A stretch of 64,000 nucleotides of DNA, from NCBI GenBank assembly GCA_037355855.1, contig CM074766.1, positions 558,001 through 622,000 of the forward strand, written 5' to 3'. Position numbers and translations under genes: made by a program. Origin of the DNA: Pseudo-nitzschia pungens. Taxonomy: Eukaryota > Bacillariophyta > Bacillariophyceae > Bacillariales > Bacillariaceae. Positions 1 to 10,014 of the stretch are shown in pieces. Positions within the stretch are counted from its first letter, which is position 1, and every line of letters starts with the position of its first letter. The notes below the pieces were generated by a model. The model was not told the origin of the DNA, did not search any database, and saw nothing but the letters and a program-made list of their open reading frames with translations.

Positions 1-899
1 ACGAGTTCTACGTCGTCGGATCGACCTACGGAACGATCGAACCCGGTCAGGACCAACTCAAGATCAACACCAACATCTTGGGCGATATTTTTCAGGTAAA
101 AACGGACGGCAATCACATCTCCAAATTGTCTGCCTTTGTTGCCAAGATCGACAACGGAAGGCATGTCTGGACGACTCAGTTGTACGCCGTGAACGAGAAC
201 AACAAGCTCGACGGTGCCAAGACGGAAGCCTTTGGCTGTCACATGATTCAAAGCGACCCTTCTCTGCTGTACGTGGGTGGAACCGTTTACGACGGCGGTG
301 TCATGGACTCCAACCACCGTTCGGCGGGCGGTGACGACGTGTGGGTCATCCAAATGTCCACCGAGGACGGATCTCTGAAATGGATCAAGCAGGTCGGATC
401 CTCGGGAGACGACCGGATCAGTCCCAGCAAGGGTATCCAGGCCGCTCTGAACGGAGATGCTATTGTTTACGGAGAAACGAACGGAGAACTCTACCGCTTG
501 AAGGAGGAAGGGGAGGAAACCATTTCGGACATTTTCGTCACCACCTTTGTAAAGAAGGATGGTTTCACCCTAGCGTCCCTCTCGCACCAAGACAATGCTC
601 CCAAGAAGAAGAAGGGCGGACTCATCGGTGTCGGAATCACCCTGATCATTATCAGTCTCTTGACGTGTGGCCTCTTGTACTTCTACAAGTTCCGTCGGCC
701 CACGCGTCGAGGCCAATCCCGCCCCCAGAACAAGCGGGAAGGCAGCGAAGGAATCTTCAACGAGAACGTGGCGCCGGGATTCCGCGACGAAGACGACTCG
801 GCGATGACGAATGGGAACGGTTCTCACAGCACCAATGGATCGTACAGCGACCAAGAACCCGACGTCGAGATCCGCGAACCGGAAAAGACATTTGTGTAG
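1..899 (+). CDS. Type I membrane protein with beta-propeller-like ectodomain, 3' end only
   Basis: The frame is open from base 3 to the stop at 897-899, so the gene starts before the window; about 298 codons are visible. The first ~195 codons contain repeated YVGGT / VVGST and GDDVW blocks that resemble beta-propeller repeats of the SBBP kind (pattern judgement, no search). A single membrane helix follows at 630-690 (GLIGVGITLIIISLLTCGLL), flanked by KKKK before and by basic residues after. A polar, Asn/Ser/Asp-rich tail of ~65 residues ends in EPEKTFV. The layout suggests an extracellular or lumenal propeller anchored by one C-terminal helix with a short cytosolic tail. The ligand is unknown. 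Codon use is rich in C/G third positions, as in the other real genes here. Other open frames over this stretch are shadows. Confidence 0.75.
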   Translation, partial: EFYVVGSTYGTIEPGQDQLKINTNILGDIFQVKTDGNHISKLSAFVAKIDNGRHVWTTQLYAVNENNKLDGAKTEAFGCHMIQSDPSLLYVGGTVYDGGVMDSNHRSAGGDDVWVIQMSTEDGSLKWIKQVGSSGDDRISPSKGIQAALNGDAIVYGETNGELYRLKEEGEETISDIFVTTFVKKDGFTLASLSHQDNAPKKKKGGLIGVGITLIIISLLTCGLLYFYKFRRPTRRGQSRPQNKREGSEGIFNENVAPGFRDEDDSAMTNGNGSHSTNGSYSDQEPDVEIREPEKTFV

Positions 900-2668
900 G
901 CGCAAACGAACCGAAGGAAACAAAAACAAAGCAAGCCGATGCGCGCGCACAGCACCACTCTCCGCACAATGATGCACTCCCCACGTCCCGTTGTTGGATC
1001 TCGCACGCGAGCAACATCGGTGGACTCCATCTGCCACACCTATATTCATAAACCATTCTCTTGCGTGGTTTTGTTCCGTCTTGTCATTGTTTTTTGCCCT
1101 CCGTGGTTGCCCCTGAAGAGCAGAAAACGGTCGTTTGCAAACACGATGACTCAGCAAAAAGATGTGTATGAAAGCAAGCCACAAGACCGTCAAAGCAACG
1201 CAGTTCGTATTATCATTATTATTTTTTTTATTTTAAAAAAAAAAGAGCCAAAACACGATGCAAACCACAAAGAGACTGTTTCAAAGCTGCACGAGTAGAA
1301 GTAGATGTTCCTTTTCCTTTTTGTAGTTCACGACAAAATGGGAAGGTGCATTCTTGGTTGCTGGTGAGTATATAGTACCAACGACTGCCAAAGGGAAAAA
1401 CCAGCACTTGTTGATTCTGTGGACTACCCCAAATAGTAGGTTCCCGATCTGTCCCCAGGACGTGCACTGTAGGGATCCACTATCGTTGCAAGATTCGCAA
1501 CACGATGCCTCTTGACGAAGTTGCTTCTTGCTGCTGGTGGCACAAAAAAGAAATCCGATTGCTCGCCACGTACGTACGTATCCATCGTCCTCGGCCGATT
1601 CGGTCGTTCGTGGTAAGGCTTATGCGCATTCGGGCAGCGCCCCGCTGCTGGGAATCTTGCTGCTGCTACTGCTGCTGCTACGGTTGGTACTGGTGCATAT
1701 ATTGCATCTACTGCAGTAGTTGATCACCATGGCAAGGAGGAGGGCCTCAAATTGTTCTTGTTGCTGCATGATTGTTTCAGCCAATGGACCGTGCTCCAAA
1801 CTAGTAGTTGTAGTGCTGCTACTTGTGGTAGTACTAATTGTTCTGGAAGCAGGAACAAGCAGCAACAATCCTGGTTGGAACGAATATTGGTGGAGTGTTG
1901 ACACATTCCACGTCTAATAACTGATTTTCGACCATTTTGACCCGTTTCGACCACCCCCCTCTTATTTTTTACTTCCTCCGTTCCGAAATAAGTGTGCGCT
2001 TCTCACATACCGGTACAAGCTTGTGTATCGATCAATTTTTGACATACGAAGTATTTGATTTATTATTATTTTTTGGTATCTTTTACGTCATTATGACAAT
2101 AAATTCGATTTTTCAGTACAAACTGTACAGGAATATCAGTAGAAAAAAATTCGATCCTATGGTAACTTACCGGTACGTCATTACGGTATGACAATAATAT
2201 TAATATACGTATTTAAATACGAAGTAACTTTAATCACCGTAATGACGTATATTTGATTTATTATTATTTTTTGGTATCTTTTACGTCATTATGACAATAT
2301 GGGTGTCAAAAATGACCCGACCCGACGACACCCACTCTGTATTAATTCACTGTATTTTTCTTTTGCAAATCACTGTATTTTGCTCCTTCCCGTAATCACT
2401 TTTTTTGTGCTCCACTCACTATTTTCAGGAATAACACAAATCACTGCTGTTTCGATTCACAATCCGACTTATTTTGAGTAGAGTTGCTTTATTGCACTCC
2501 GTCTCGAGAACGAATAGAACCCGCCCTACGGTAGGCTCTTTTGCTCATTGTATTTTAGTCCGAATAACCTCCTTGAAGTGGTAAACGAAGGAATACCGAT
2601 TGGTAAACACTTCAACACTGTCAAGTGTTTTCGCGTCGAAGGATTAAGAAGAGAACGTCAGTGTTCTT
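900..2668. other. Gene-free AT-rich stretch with a 49-bp direct repeat
   Basis: I see no convincing gene. The short ORFs here (for example 1505-1723) have no coding-like codon use. The stretch is AT-rich past ~1900 and holds a perfect direct repeat and a small hairpin, listed separately. It should include the 3' UTR of the upstream gene, but no clear poly(A) signal can be fixed. Confidence 0.6.
2053..2299. repeat. Perfect 49-bp direct repeat enclosing an inverted repeat
   Basis: Bases 2053-2101 and 2251-2299 are identical over 49 bp. Between them, 2174-2187 and 2236-2249 form perfect 14-bp inverted arms (TACGTCATTACGGT and its complement). The arrangement looks like a short mobile or replication-slippage product; no coding capacity. 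Confidence 0.8.
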
Positions 2669-3297
2669 CAGCAACCCTACTATGATTCACCCCAAACCCC
2701 GATCGATTCAGCAACCCTACTATGATTCATCCCAAACCCCGATCGATTCAGCAACCCTACTACGATTCATCCCAAACCCCGATCGATTCAGCAACCCTAC
2801 TATGATTCATCCCAAACCCCGATCGATTCAGCAACCCTACGATTTTTCCAAACCCCGATCGATTCAGCAACCCTACTACGATTTTTCCAAACCCCGATCG
2901 ATTCAGCAACCCTACTATGATTCATCCCAAACCCCGATCGATTCAGCAACCCTACTATGATTCATCCCAAACCCCGATCGATTCAGCAACCCTACTACGA
3001 TTTTTCCAAACCCCGATCGATTCAGCAACCCTACTATGATTCATCCCAAACCCCGATCGATTCAGCAACCCTACTATGATTCATCCCAAACCCCGATCGA
3101 TTCAGCAACCCTACTACGATTTTTCCAAACCCCGATCGATTCAGCAACCCTACTACGATTTTTCCAAACCCCGATCGATTCAGCAACCCTACTATGATTC
3201 ATCCCAAACCCCGATCGATTCAGCAACCCTACTATGATTCATCCCAAACCCCAATCGATTCAGCAACCCTACTATGATTCATCCCAAACCCCAGTCT
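2669..3297. repeat. Minisatellite A: ~16 units of about 40 bp
   Basis: The unit begins TTCAGCAACCCTACTATGAT and ends CCCCGATCGA. Two unit types are interspersed: one with GATTCATCCC and a shorter one with GATTTTTCC. About 16 copies are visible; one copy lacks three bases. The last two units degenerate (CCAATCGA, CCAGTCTG) as the array passes into minisatellite B. ORFs across it are repeat translations and not genes. Confidence 0.9.
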
Positions 3298-3680
3298 GTG
3301 TGGTATTCATTCCCCCTACGATCAATTCCAAGCCTGTGTGGTATTCATTCCCCCTACGATCGATTCCAAGTCTGTGTGGTAGATCGATTCCAAGTCTGTG
3401 TTGTAATTCATTCCCCCTACGATCGATTCCAAGCCGGTGTGGTATACGATTGATTCCAAGCCGGTGTGGTATTCATTCCCCCTACGATTGATTCCAAGTC
3501 TGTGTGGTAGATCGATTCCAAGCCGGTGTTGTATTCAATCCCCCTACGATCGATTCCAAGTCTGTGTGCTGGTAGATCGATTCCAAGTCTGTGTTGTAAT
3601 TCATTCCCCCTACGATCGATTCCAAGCCGGTGTGGTATTCATCCCCCCTACGATCGATTCCAAGTCTGTGTTTGTTAGTA
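3298..3680. repeat. Minisatellite B: ~9 irregular units
   Basis: Irregular units contain CCCCCTACGATCGATTCCAA followed by GTCTGTGT or GCCGGTGT and GGTATTCATT. The CTACGATCGATTC core overlaps in sequence with minisatellite A, so the two arrays probably share an origin. The array directly follows A with no gap. Confidence 0.85.
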
Positions 3681-4075
3681 ACCTTACCGTGCACCGTGCG
3701 TGTTTTTCTCCCCATGCACGCAGCAATAGTATTGCCCTACTGTTAAACACTGTCAAGCATAGTGCAAAATATCATCTGTTTTCATTACCAGATTTGCGTA
3801 AGGCTTACCGAAACCAAAAAATTTCGACTCGAAATACTATCTGCGTTCCCTTCGACTTCGTTTGTCGTATCTGCGTTCCGGGCTCCAGTTTGTATTCGAC
3901 CCATGTCCAGTTGTGGTTGACTCATGAGATTACGAGCATACCGCATGAGTGTAGCAAATGTACAAGGCGTACGACTGGAGGTGCGCGCTGGGATTGATCA
4001 CTCATGATTGCCTTTGAAATAGAACTATTACGGATCGCCTAACAATTGAAATAACAGTTTTTTTAACGAAAATTA
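3681..4075. other. Spacer before the transposon, with an extra partial transposon tip
   Basis: No gene is seen. Bases 4027-4065 repeat the first ~35 bp of the adjacent transposon end (TTACGGATCGCCTAACAATT), directly outside it and in the same orientation. This looks like a fragment of another copy or an end duplication. Confidence 0.6.
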
Positions 4076-4386
4076 CTACGGATCGCCTAACAATTGAAAT
4101 AACATTTTTTTTAAACAAAATTAAGGAAGATTAAGGAAGATTAAGGAAGATTAGCGTACATGTACCAAAAAAAAAGAACCTTGACCCCCTTCTTACCAAA
4201 AATTGACTCACAGTTTAGAGATCACTGAAAACCCTTCGACTGTCGTCATTGGCTGCCATTGACTCACCTAGAGGGGGATTGAAAAAATTAGCTGATTAGA
4301 TCTATTTTTGCGAGAACACCATTGTTCTTCGATTCTTCGCTTCTTCGCTTCTTTTCCGACAACAACAGGTGATACCTGTTGCTTGA
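4076..4386 (+). repeat. Left terminal inverted repeat of the transposon
   Basis: About 311 bp, matching the complement of 8587-8883. It includes GGAAGATTAAGGAAGATTA direct repeats (three units here, two on the right), GTACATGTACC, and GAACACC...GTTCTTCG near the inner edge, and it ends in AACAGGTGATACCTGTTGC. The transposase ATG lies 31 bp downstream, so the promoter must lie within the repeat. Confidence 0.85.
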
Positions 4387-4416
4387 CAACCCCTTCTTCT
4401 TCAACCACTTCCGACC

Positions 4417-5610
4417 ATGAACAACGACCCGGCTGATGAGAGAGCAAGGGCCCGAAGAGCTCTCCAACTCACCAGAGAGCTTGGAAAGAAGAGGAAGTCA
4501 CTTCCACACCCTGGAGGTGGTGGAACCAGGGGGTATGCAGTTTGGTTCCGCAAATCGGAGCTTGCAAAGAAATTGGCGGGGGAACCAACCATTGCTTCCG
4601 ACATAAGTCTTTGGAGATGGGAGAAGAGGCTCCATCCATATAGGATGACCGGTAACAAGGAAAAAGAGATGTTAGTAGGTTCTGCCTTAATTAGTCTTGC
4701 TATTTGCCTTGTAATCTATCCACAGAGTACACTTGACGAGATAGCAATGTACCTCTACAATGATGGATTTCCGGTGTATTCCAATCAGCTGATCTCTCGT
4801 CGATTAAAGGAGCTAGAAATCTCCAAGAAGAAGGCGAGTATAGAGGCTTACAAGGCCTACTCGCCACAGAACTTGCGGAGGGAGTACTTATTCTGGAACA
4901 GACCATTGCCAATTGGTGTGGTTGGCATCCCCAGGAAGCATTTTATCGATGTCGACGAATTTGCCATGGAGCACAGAAGATTAAATAGATCTGGTGGATG
5001 GGCGCTTCGATTCCGTAGGATCCGAACAATTGGGAACTATGAGAAGGGAGAGAAGCTCACTGTCATGATTGCTGTAGAGGCAGGGGATCCTGCAGTGCCA
5101 GACAACCAAACAGGGAGTATCGCGCGTCCAAGGAGGTGGATTGACGTCAGAAGGGTTGCTGGGACCACAGGCTATAATTTTGCTCAGTTTATTGGGAGTA
5201 TCTGCTCGTCGATTGAGCGGGACCAATTTCCTGTCGACAACTGGAGAGTGTTCTTGTGGGACAATTTGAGCTCTCACTACAGTCCTCTTGTTTACGAGAC
5301 CGTCATGGGGAGAGAAGGACCGACAAGGTTTGATATTCTCCCGCGTCCGGCCTATCAACCAAAGTATGGCCCCATCGAGTATGTGATCTGTCAGCTTATC
5401 AACCACATGAAAATCAATGTGACCGGCCAATTAAATCTGGATCAGTTGGAACAACAGATACTGGAATCAGCAGCAAAGATTGGTCCCTTCGATCCGACGT
5501 TTGCTCATTGTGGATACAGTGAGGATGGTACGTATAAGGGGGTTGAAATAGCGGAGGATCCAGACGCTGATCCACCAGGGTGGGGACCACTTGGTCCACC
5601 GGATCCATGA
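4417..5610 (+). CDS. DDE transposase (IS630/Tc1-mariner superfamily)
   Basis: 397 codons, intact. It would cut and join the element ends using two metal ions held by three acidic residues. The N-terminal third is basic and helical (residues ~1-130, including the ISRRLKELEISKK segment), consistent with helix-turn-helix DNA binding. The catalytic candidates are DVDEF (~170), the second Asp in FLWDNLSSH (~285) and the Glu in GPIEYVICQL (~325). These match the D...DN...E layout of the IS630/Tc1 fold. The Gly/Pro/Asp-rich C-terminus (DPDADPPGWGPLGPPDP) is copied twice in degenerate form at 9895-9990 and 10380-10440. The ATG is the first one inside the repeat. Family assignment is by motif and TA duplication; no database search was made. 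Confidence 0.85.
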   Translation: MNNDPADERARARRALQLTRELGKKRKSLPHPGGGGTRGYAVWFRKSELAKKLAGEPTIASDISLWRWEKRLHPYRMTGNKEKEMLVGSALISLAICLVIYPQSTLDEIAMYLYNDGFPVYSNQLISRRLKELEISKKKASIEAYKAYSPQNLRREYLFWNRPLPIGVVGIPRKHFIDVDEFAMEHRRLNRSGGWALRFRRIRTIGNYEKGEKLTVMIAVEAGDPAVPDNQTGSIARPRRWIDVRRVAGTTGYNFAQFIGSICSSIERDQFPVDNWRVFLWDNLSSHYSPLVYETVMGREGPTRFDILPRPAYQPKYGPIEYVICQLINHMKINVTGQLNLDQLEQQILESAAKIGPFDPTFAHCGYSEDGTYKGVEIAEDPDADPPGWGPLGPPDP

Positions 5611-6473
5611 GACCCCTCTGTATATTGTCGCGTCTCCACCAGTAGATTGTTGTGTCTCCACCAGTAGATTGTTGTGTCTCCACCAGAAGATTGTCGATTG
5701 ATAGAAGAAATAAATATTAGTAATTATCTATGATTAGTTGTCGATTGTCGCGTCTTCACCATGGTAGATTGTCGATTTTGGTTGTATTTCTTAGTGGTAG
5801 TTTAGTGGATCTTCTTTTGCAGAGTTGCAAAAATAGAAATAATGAATTAGTGTTGCTCCAGTTTGGTCTACCAGTTGCTTTGAAATAGGTTTTCGATTGT
5901 ACCGAATAGCGCTGCCGGCAGTGTCACTCCTGTGTCACTCCCACGTCTAAGTATCGAACACTTGTGGGATTCGATTATATTCATCTCTATTGGTGGATAT
6001 CGAAGATAGGTACAATAGAAAACCTTGGACGTCCAGGTGGTGGGATTGAGGTCGGCGGACGCCGCAAAGTATAGAAGAACTCCTGGGATTGAAGTCGGCG
6101 GACGCGTCCAAGTATAGAAGAACTGCTGGGACTCAGAGGTGTTGGACCTCTCTTTAGCTATTCTAGGTCTACAAGTCTGGATATCGAACATACCGGTACA
6201 CGAAAGTCCGGAACGCAAAACAAGAGTGGATCGATCAGATCAATCAGCAAACAACAGCAAACAGCAGCAAGCAGCAGCAAGCAGCAGCTCATAATTTTGC
6301 TGGTGGCAACATTAAAACACCACAGTTACTCTCCAGCAACTACACCGGCAATCGACAACCAACCGGCGACAATGGACAACCGACAATCTACGACGCAACA
6401 ATCTACAACACGACAATCTACAGCAATCGACCATGGGGAACCACCACTAATAAATAATAATTAATAATACAGT
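5611..6473. repeat. Repeat-rich centre between the two convergent transposon genes
   Basis: No gene. It starts with four tandem copies of a ~20-bp motif close to TTGTCGCGTCTCCACCA (5627-5765), followed by a block from 5768 to 6240 that recurs at 10292-10385 and 10505-11010. After that come CAGCAAGCAGCAGC runs and ACAATCTAC repeats. Both genes must terminate here, so the block may hold 3' UTRs. Its conservation in the decayed copy suggests a cis function in the element (inference). Confidence 0.75.
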
Positions 6474-6788
6474 TTATTTCTTGTCTTCTTCCTGGCGCTT
6501 GCGCCTCTTGTACCACCGGACCATGTTGGTGGTGATCTTCTCTGGGGATTGCCCGTTGCGATTGAGGTTTACAACGCGCTCTTTGATTTCATTCGACAAT
6601 TCACTGTTCTTCCTGGAGGAGAGGTTCCCTGCAATCAAGTCCAGGGCGTCAGCAGAAGTCGGACTGGTGTCTTCTTCATCGGCCCGGACACATGCAATGC
6701 CCCGGACCTCTTGGATCGCTGCTGGTGTCTCCTGTTTCGCTGCTGCTGTGGGTACCGGTGGAGGAACAACGGGTGGAGTAGTCAACAA
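6474..6788 (-). CDS. Overlapping ORF, probable continuation of the Cys-rich transposon gene
   Basis: 104 codons in another frame, overlapping the end of the 521-codon ORF by a few bases. It has no ATG at its start. It encodes a Pro/Ala-rich linker followed by a charged helical stretch (LSNEIKERVVNLNRNGQ) and ends RRKRQEEDKK. The codon pattern is coding-like and it reaches the central repeats, so I read it as the C-terminal part of the upstream ORF split off by a frameshift, a -1 frameshift signal, or an unrecognised intron. It could also be chance. Confidence 0.45.
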   Translation of the reverse strand: MLTTPPVVPPPVPTAAAKQETPAAIQEVRGIACVRADEEDTSPTSADALDLIAGNLSSRKNSELSNEIKERVVNLNRNGQSPEKITTNMVRWYKRRKRQEEDKK

Positions 6789-8347
6789 TTGCCTTGGGTT
6801 CTGTTTGGATTCTCCAGTATCTGCATCAATTGTGATTGGTTGGAGAGCAGATGTTCCGTTGAAGTTGAAGTCTTCCGGTGTTTCGGTTGGTACACCGGGG
6901 GGTTCTTCCTTTTGGATCCATTGGAGAGGAACCGGCTCTCGTCCATCCCCGGAGCTCCCTCCATAAGTCTATTTCGATGGTACCTGGAGTCTTCAGCAGG
7001 AGCTTGTCCCTTCTGTTCAGCTCGGAGTTGTTGGATAGTCTTCCCATCGATGGAAGTCTTTTTCATTGGACCGGCAGCTGCTTTGATCCTCTTCTGGAAT
7101 CGTGCAGAGGCAAGATGGGGATTGCTGACAATGGAGTACAGAGAGTTGGTACAGGCATTCCGGGAGATCTCTTCCTTCGACGCTGTTGGATTGGACCGGA
7201 ACTCTTCTCGATGGGACTCAGCTACTATCTCTTGTACATACCCGACAAATTCTTGCATTGTTCCTGGAGCATCTTTCTCCGGTTCCTGCTCCAATGGATC
7301 CTGATCACGAGCAATTTTGTGTCTGGTTGATTCCGTAAAGAGAAGCTTGCAATCACAGTGGCATATATGACAACTACAGAAGTCTCCATCCTCACTTAGG
7401 AAAATTCGACCATTATCCTTATGACCCCTGCATCTTTCGCAGTTCCCACCGGTATCCTGCATCATACAGTGCATCTTGAAGCAGTAACATGCCAGCGTTC
7501 TCTCCTTCATCTTGCCTCGCCGTGGTTTAGTCTTGGTTTTCTGGACAGCAACAGGCAGAGCGTTGTGCTGCTTCATCCGACGCTGGTAATCTTCTTCTAC
7601 TCCTTTGTTGTATTCAGCAATTTCTTGCTTGGATTCAATGGGCATCACAAAGGTGTGTTTGCACCCTGGACAAGGAATACTGTCTCCCTTTGCAAGATCA
7701 TAGGGGATCTCATCCTGAGGGCGCTCTCCCTTGTTGTTGCTGTAGGACGAGACAGTCTTCTTCTGCTTCTTTAGGGCCTTCTTGGCTTCAGCGGCTTCCT
7801 CTGCAGCGAGATACTGATCTATTGCCTCATCTAACTCCTTTTCCATTGCGTCCAAAAATTTGGCTGCTGCTCCTGGAGGTGGTGGTTTTGCTGTTATTCT
7901 GTCGCTCTTCCTCAGCTCCGCTCTAAAATCAGCGTGTTTCTTCTTCAACAGCTTCCAGGTAAAGTGGATGCCAACAAAAAATGGGGTAGTGTAGGCATTA
8001 TTCCATCTGGTGTGGATGGATTTTGTGTTGCAGCCCGTGATTCTGAGATTCACTGCATATCTGTTAAGATCATCTCTGTATCTGCAGTTGTGGAGAGTTG
8101 TAAAATTCAGACGCATGAAGGTGGTTAATCTGTTGACCTTATACTCTTTTTTGAATGCTGTTCTCTTGTTCAGCAAAAGCTCCTTCAAAGCGAGACGACG
8201 GGGATTTGGTGGATATTTTTTTGCCGGTGGCTTTGCCGGAGGTGGATCCTCGGTCTTTGGAGGTATCTTCTTGCTCTCGTCATCAGAGAGATCAGAGACA
8301 TGAGAGCTGTCAGAGACAGAGTATTCAAATTTGATGGGGCTATCCAT
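6782..8347 (-). CDS. Transposon-encoded Cys-rich (zinc-binding-like) protein
   Basis: 521 codons from an ATG just inside the right repeat. Residues 1-60 are acidic and Pro-rich. Residues 60-150 are basic and helical. A Lys/Glu-rich coiled-coil-like stretch at ~175-205 is followed by CPGCKHTF and then a dense Cys/His cluster (CYCFKMHCMMQ, NCERCRGHK, CSCHICHCDCK), which looks like a multi-zinc module. The C-terminal third is polar and basic. Known two-gene elements often pair a transposase with a DNA-binding accessory protein, so that role is possible here, but I do not recognise the family. The ATG context is still present in the decayed copy near 9371, where the rest of the ORF is lost. It may extend into the overlapping frame ending at 6474. 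Confidence 0.75.
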   Translation of the reverse strand: MDSPIKFEYSVSDSSHVSDLSDDESKKIPPKTEDPPPAKPPAKKYPPNPRRLALKELLLNKRTAFKKEYKVNRLTTFMRLNFTTLHNCRYRDDLNRYAVNLRITGCNTKSIHTRWNNAYTTPFFVGIHFTWKLLKKKHADFRAELRKSDRITAKPPPPGAAAKFLDAMEKELDEAIDQYLAAEEAAEAKKALKKQKKTVSSYSNNKGERPQDEIPYDLAKGDSIPCPGCKHTFVMPIESKQEIAEYNKGVEEDYQRRMKQHNALPVAVQKTKTKPRRGKMKERTLACYCFKMHCMMQDTGGNCERCRGHKDNGRIFLSEDGDFCSCHICHCDCKLLFTESTRHKIARDQDPLEQEPEKDAPGTMQEFVGYVQEIVAESHREEFRSNPTASKEEISRNACTNSLYSIVSNPHLASARFQKRIKAAAGPMKKTSIDGKTIQQLRAEQKGQAPAEDSRYHRNRLMEGAPGMDESRFLSNGSKRKNPPVYQPKHRKTSTSTEHLLSNQSQLMQILENPNRTQGNC

Positions 8348-8586
8348 GGTTTCAAGGTGATTTTCAATCGATCGGATTGTAAATTGTCGAGTCTATCGAT
8401 ACTGGATGATTGTCGTGTATCTCCACCCGGGACGAGTGGTATTCTTCCCACTCGTTCGTTCCCAATCGATCCGTTTCCATTCCTACTCCATCCAAGATCC
8501 AACCAACCAACCAGCAACCAAGACAGTAGTAGTACTAGCAAGTAATAACCAAAGGACTCTTTCGGCAGTTCTGAAGACCACTCTCA

Positions 8587-8883
8587 TCAAGCAACAAGGT
8601 GTCACCTCCTGTTGTTGCCGGAAAAGCATGTTCGAACCGAAGAACACTCGTGTTCTCACAAAATAGATCTAATCAGCTAATTTTTTCAATCCCCCTCTAG
8701 GTGAGTCAATAGCAGCCAATGACGACAGTCAAAGGGGTTTCAGTGATCTCTATACTGTGAGTCAATTTTTTGGTAAGCAGGGGGTTAAGGTAATTTTTTT
8801 TTGGTACATGTACGCTAATCTTCCTTAATCTTCCTTAATTTTGTTTAAAAAAAATGTTATTTCAATTGTTAGGCGATCCGTAG
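8587..8883 (-). repeat. Right terminal inverted repeat of the transposon
   Basis: About 297 bp, complementary to 4076-4386, ending GGCGATCCGTAG followed by TA. It has two GGAAGATTA-type units against three on the left. The Cys-rich gene starts about 240 bp inside it. Confidence 0.85.
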
Positions 8884-9559
8884 TAACAAAGATTAGTGGA
8901 AATCAACGTACATGTACCAAAAAAAAAGAACCTTAACCAACTGCTTACCAAAACATTTACTCACAGTATAGAGATCACTGAAACCCCTTCGACTGTCGTC
9001 ATTGGCTACTATTGACTCACCTAGAGGGGGATTGAAAAAACTAATTGATTAGATCTATTTTGCGAGAACACAAGTGTTCTTCGGTTCTTCGAATGCTTTG
9101 TTTCCGACAACAACAGGTGACACTTGTTGCTTGACGAGAGTGGTCGTCGGGACTGCCGAAAGAGTCCTTTGGTTACTTGCTTGTCTTGGTTGCTGGTCTG
9201 CTTCTTGCTGGTTGGATCTTGTGTTATTGGATAGTGGTGGGAATCAATTTCAGCTTGCTGAAATGGATCGATTTGGACGAGGAGAGATACACGACAATCA
9301 TCCAGTATCGGACGCGACAATTTACAAATCGATCGATTGATCAAATTTGAACAAAAAATCACCTTGAAACCATGGCTAGGATGGGGGGGGGTTGATCTTG
9401 CGTCATTGGTTGAGGGAGAGCAGAGGGGAGAGCAGCAGAGGGGAAATCAATCGATCGATCCATCGATCGCTGCATCGAAATAACGGCGACGCAACAATCG
9501 GCAGGAGAGGCCTCATCCAAAAAGAGGAGGAGCTCAGGGATATCCAGCATGGCGTCGAC

Positions 9560-9870
9560 GAGAGATACTGGGGAGCAGCAAGCAGCAATGCGTCGATATA
9601 CAGGGGAGCAGCAAGCGGCGAATAACAGGGGACAGCGAGCACCGAGCACCGAGCAGCAAATAACGTATGGGGTTTCGTTAGGTCAGACGCGTGGATTATG
9701 TACTGTAAAGAGATACTCTAGCATGGCCAAGATAAAATCGACACAGCGAGGGGGGCGTCAAGTAGCAGCAAGCAGCAGCAACGCGTCGATAATACAGGGG
9801 GGGACAGCACCAGCAACGAGTTGATATACAGGGGACAGCAGCAACGCGTTGATAATACAGGGGACAACAG
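9560..9870. repeat. GCAGCAACGCGTTGATATACAG-type repeats
   Basis: Irregular units combine ACGCGTCGATA or ACGCGTTGATA, ATACAGGGG and ACAGCAGCA. The same motifs occur in inverted orientation at 11330-11460, so the two clusters bracket the decayed element remnants. Confidence 0.7.
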
Positions 9871-10014
9871 CAAATCGCCGATAAGCACTGTGGATACAGT
9901 GAGGATGGTACTTACGAGGGGGTCGCTATACTCGACAATACGAACGCTGATCCACCAGGATGGAGACCACTTGGTCCCAAGGATCCATGAGCGCCATGGT
10001 CGATTTCGATTCCC

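Larger units (their letters stand above)
4076..8883. mobile_element. Tc1/mariner-IS630-type DNA transposon, two convergent genes
   Basis: The element is 4808 bp. Its ends are inverted repeats starting CTACGGATCGCCTAACAATT on the left (4076-4386) and ending with the complement on the right (8587-8883). They are close to identical apart from small indels. Both tips are flanked by TA (4074-4075 and 8884-8885), which is the target duplication expected of the Tc1/mariner/IS630 superfamily. Inside lie a DDE transposase (+) and a Cys-rich protein gene (-), converging on an 860-bp repeat-rich centre. Both genes start just inside the repeats. The transposase frame is intact, so recent mobility is plausible (inference). 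Confidence 0.85.

Noticed and set aside
2669..3680. CRISPR-like array
   Set aside because: Units are contiguous tandem repeats without unique spacers, in a eukaryotic setting; they are minisatellites.
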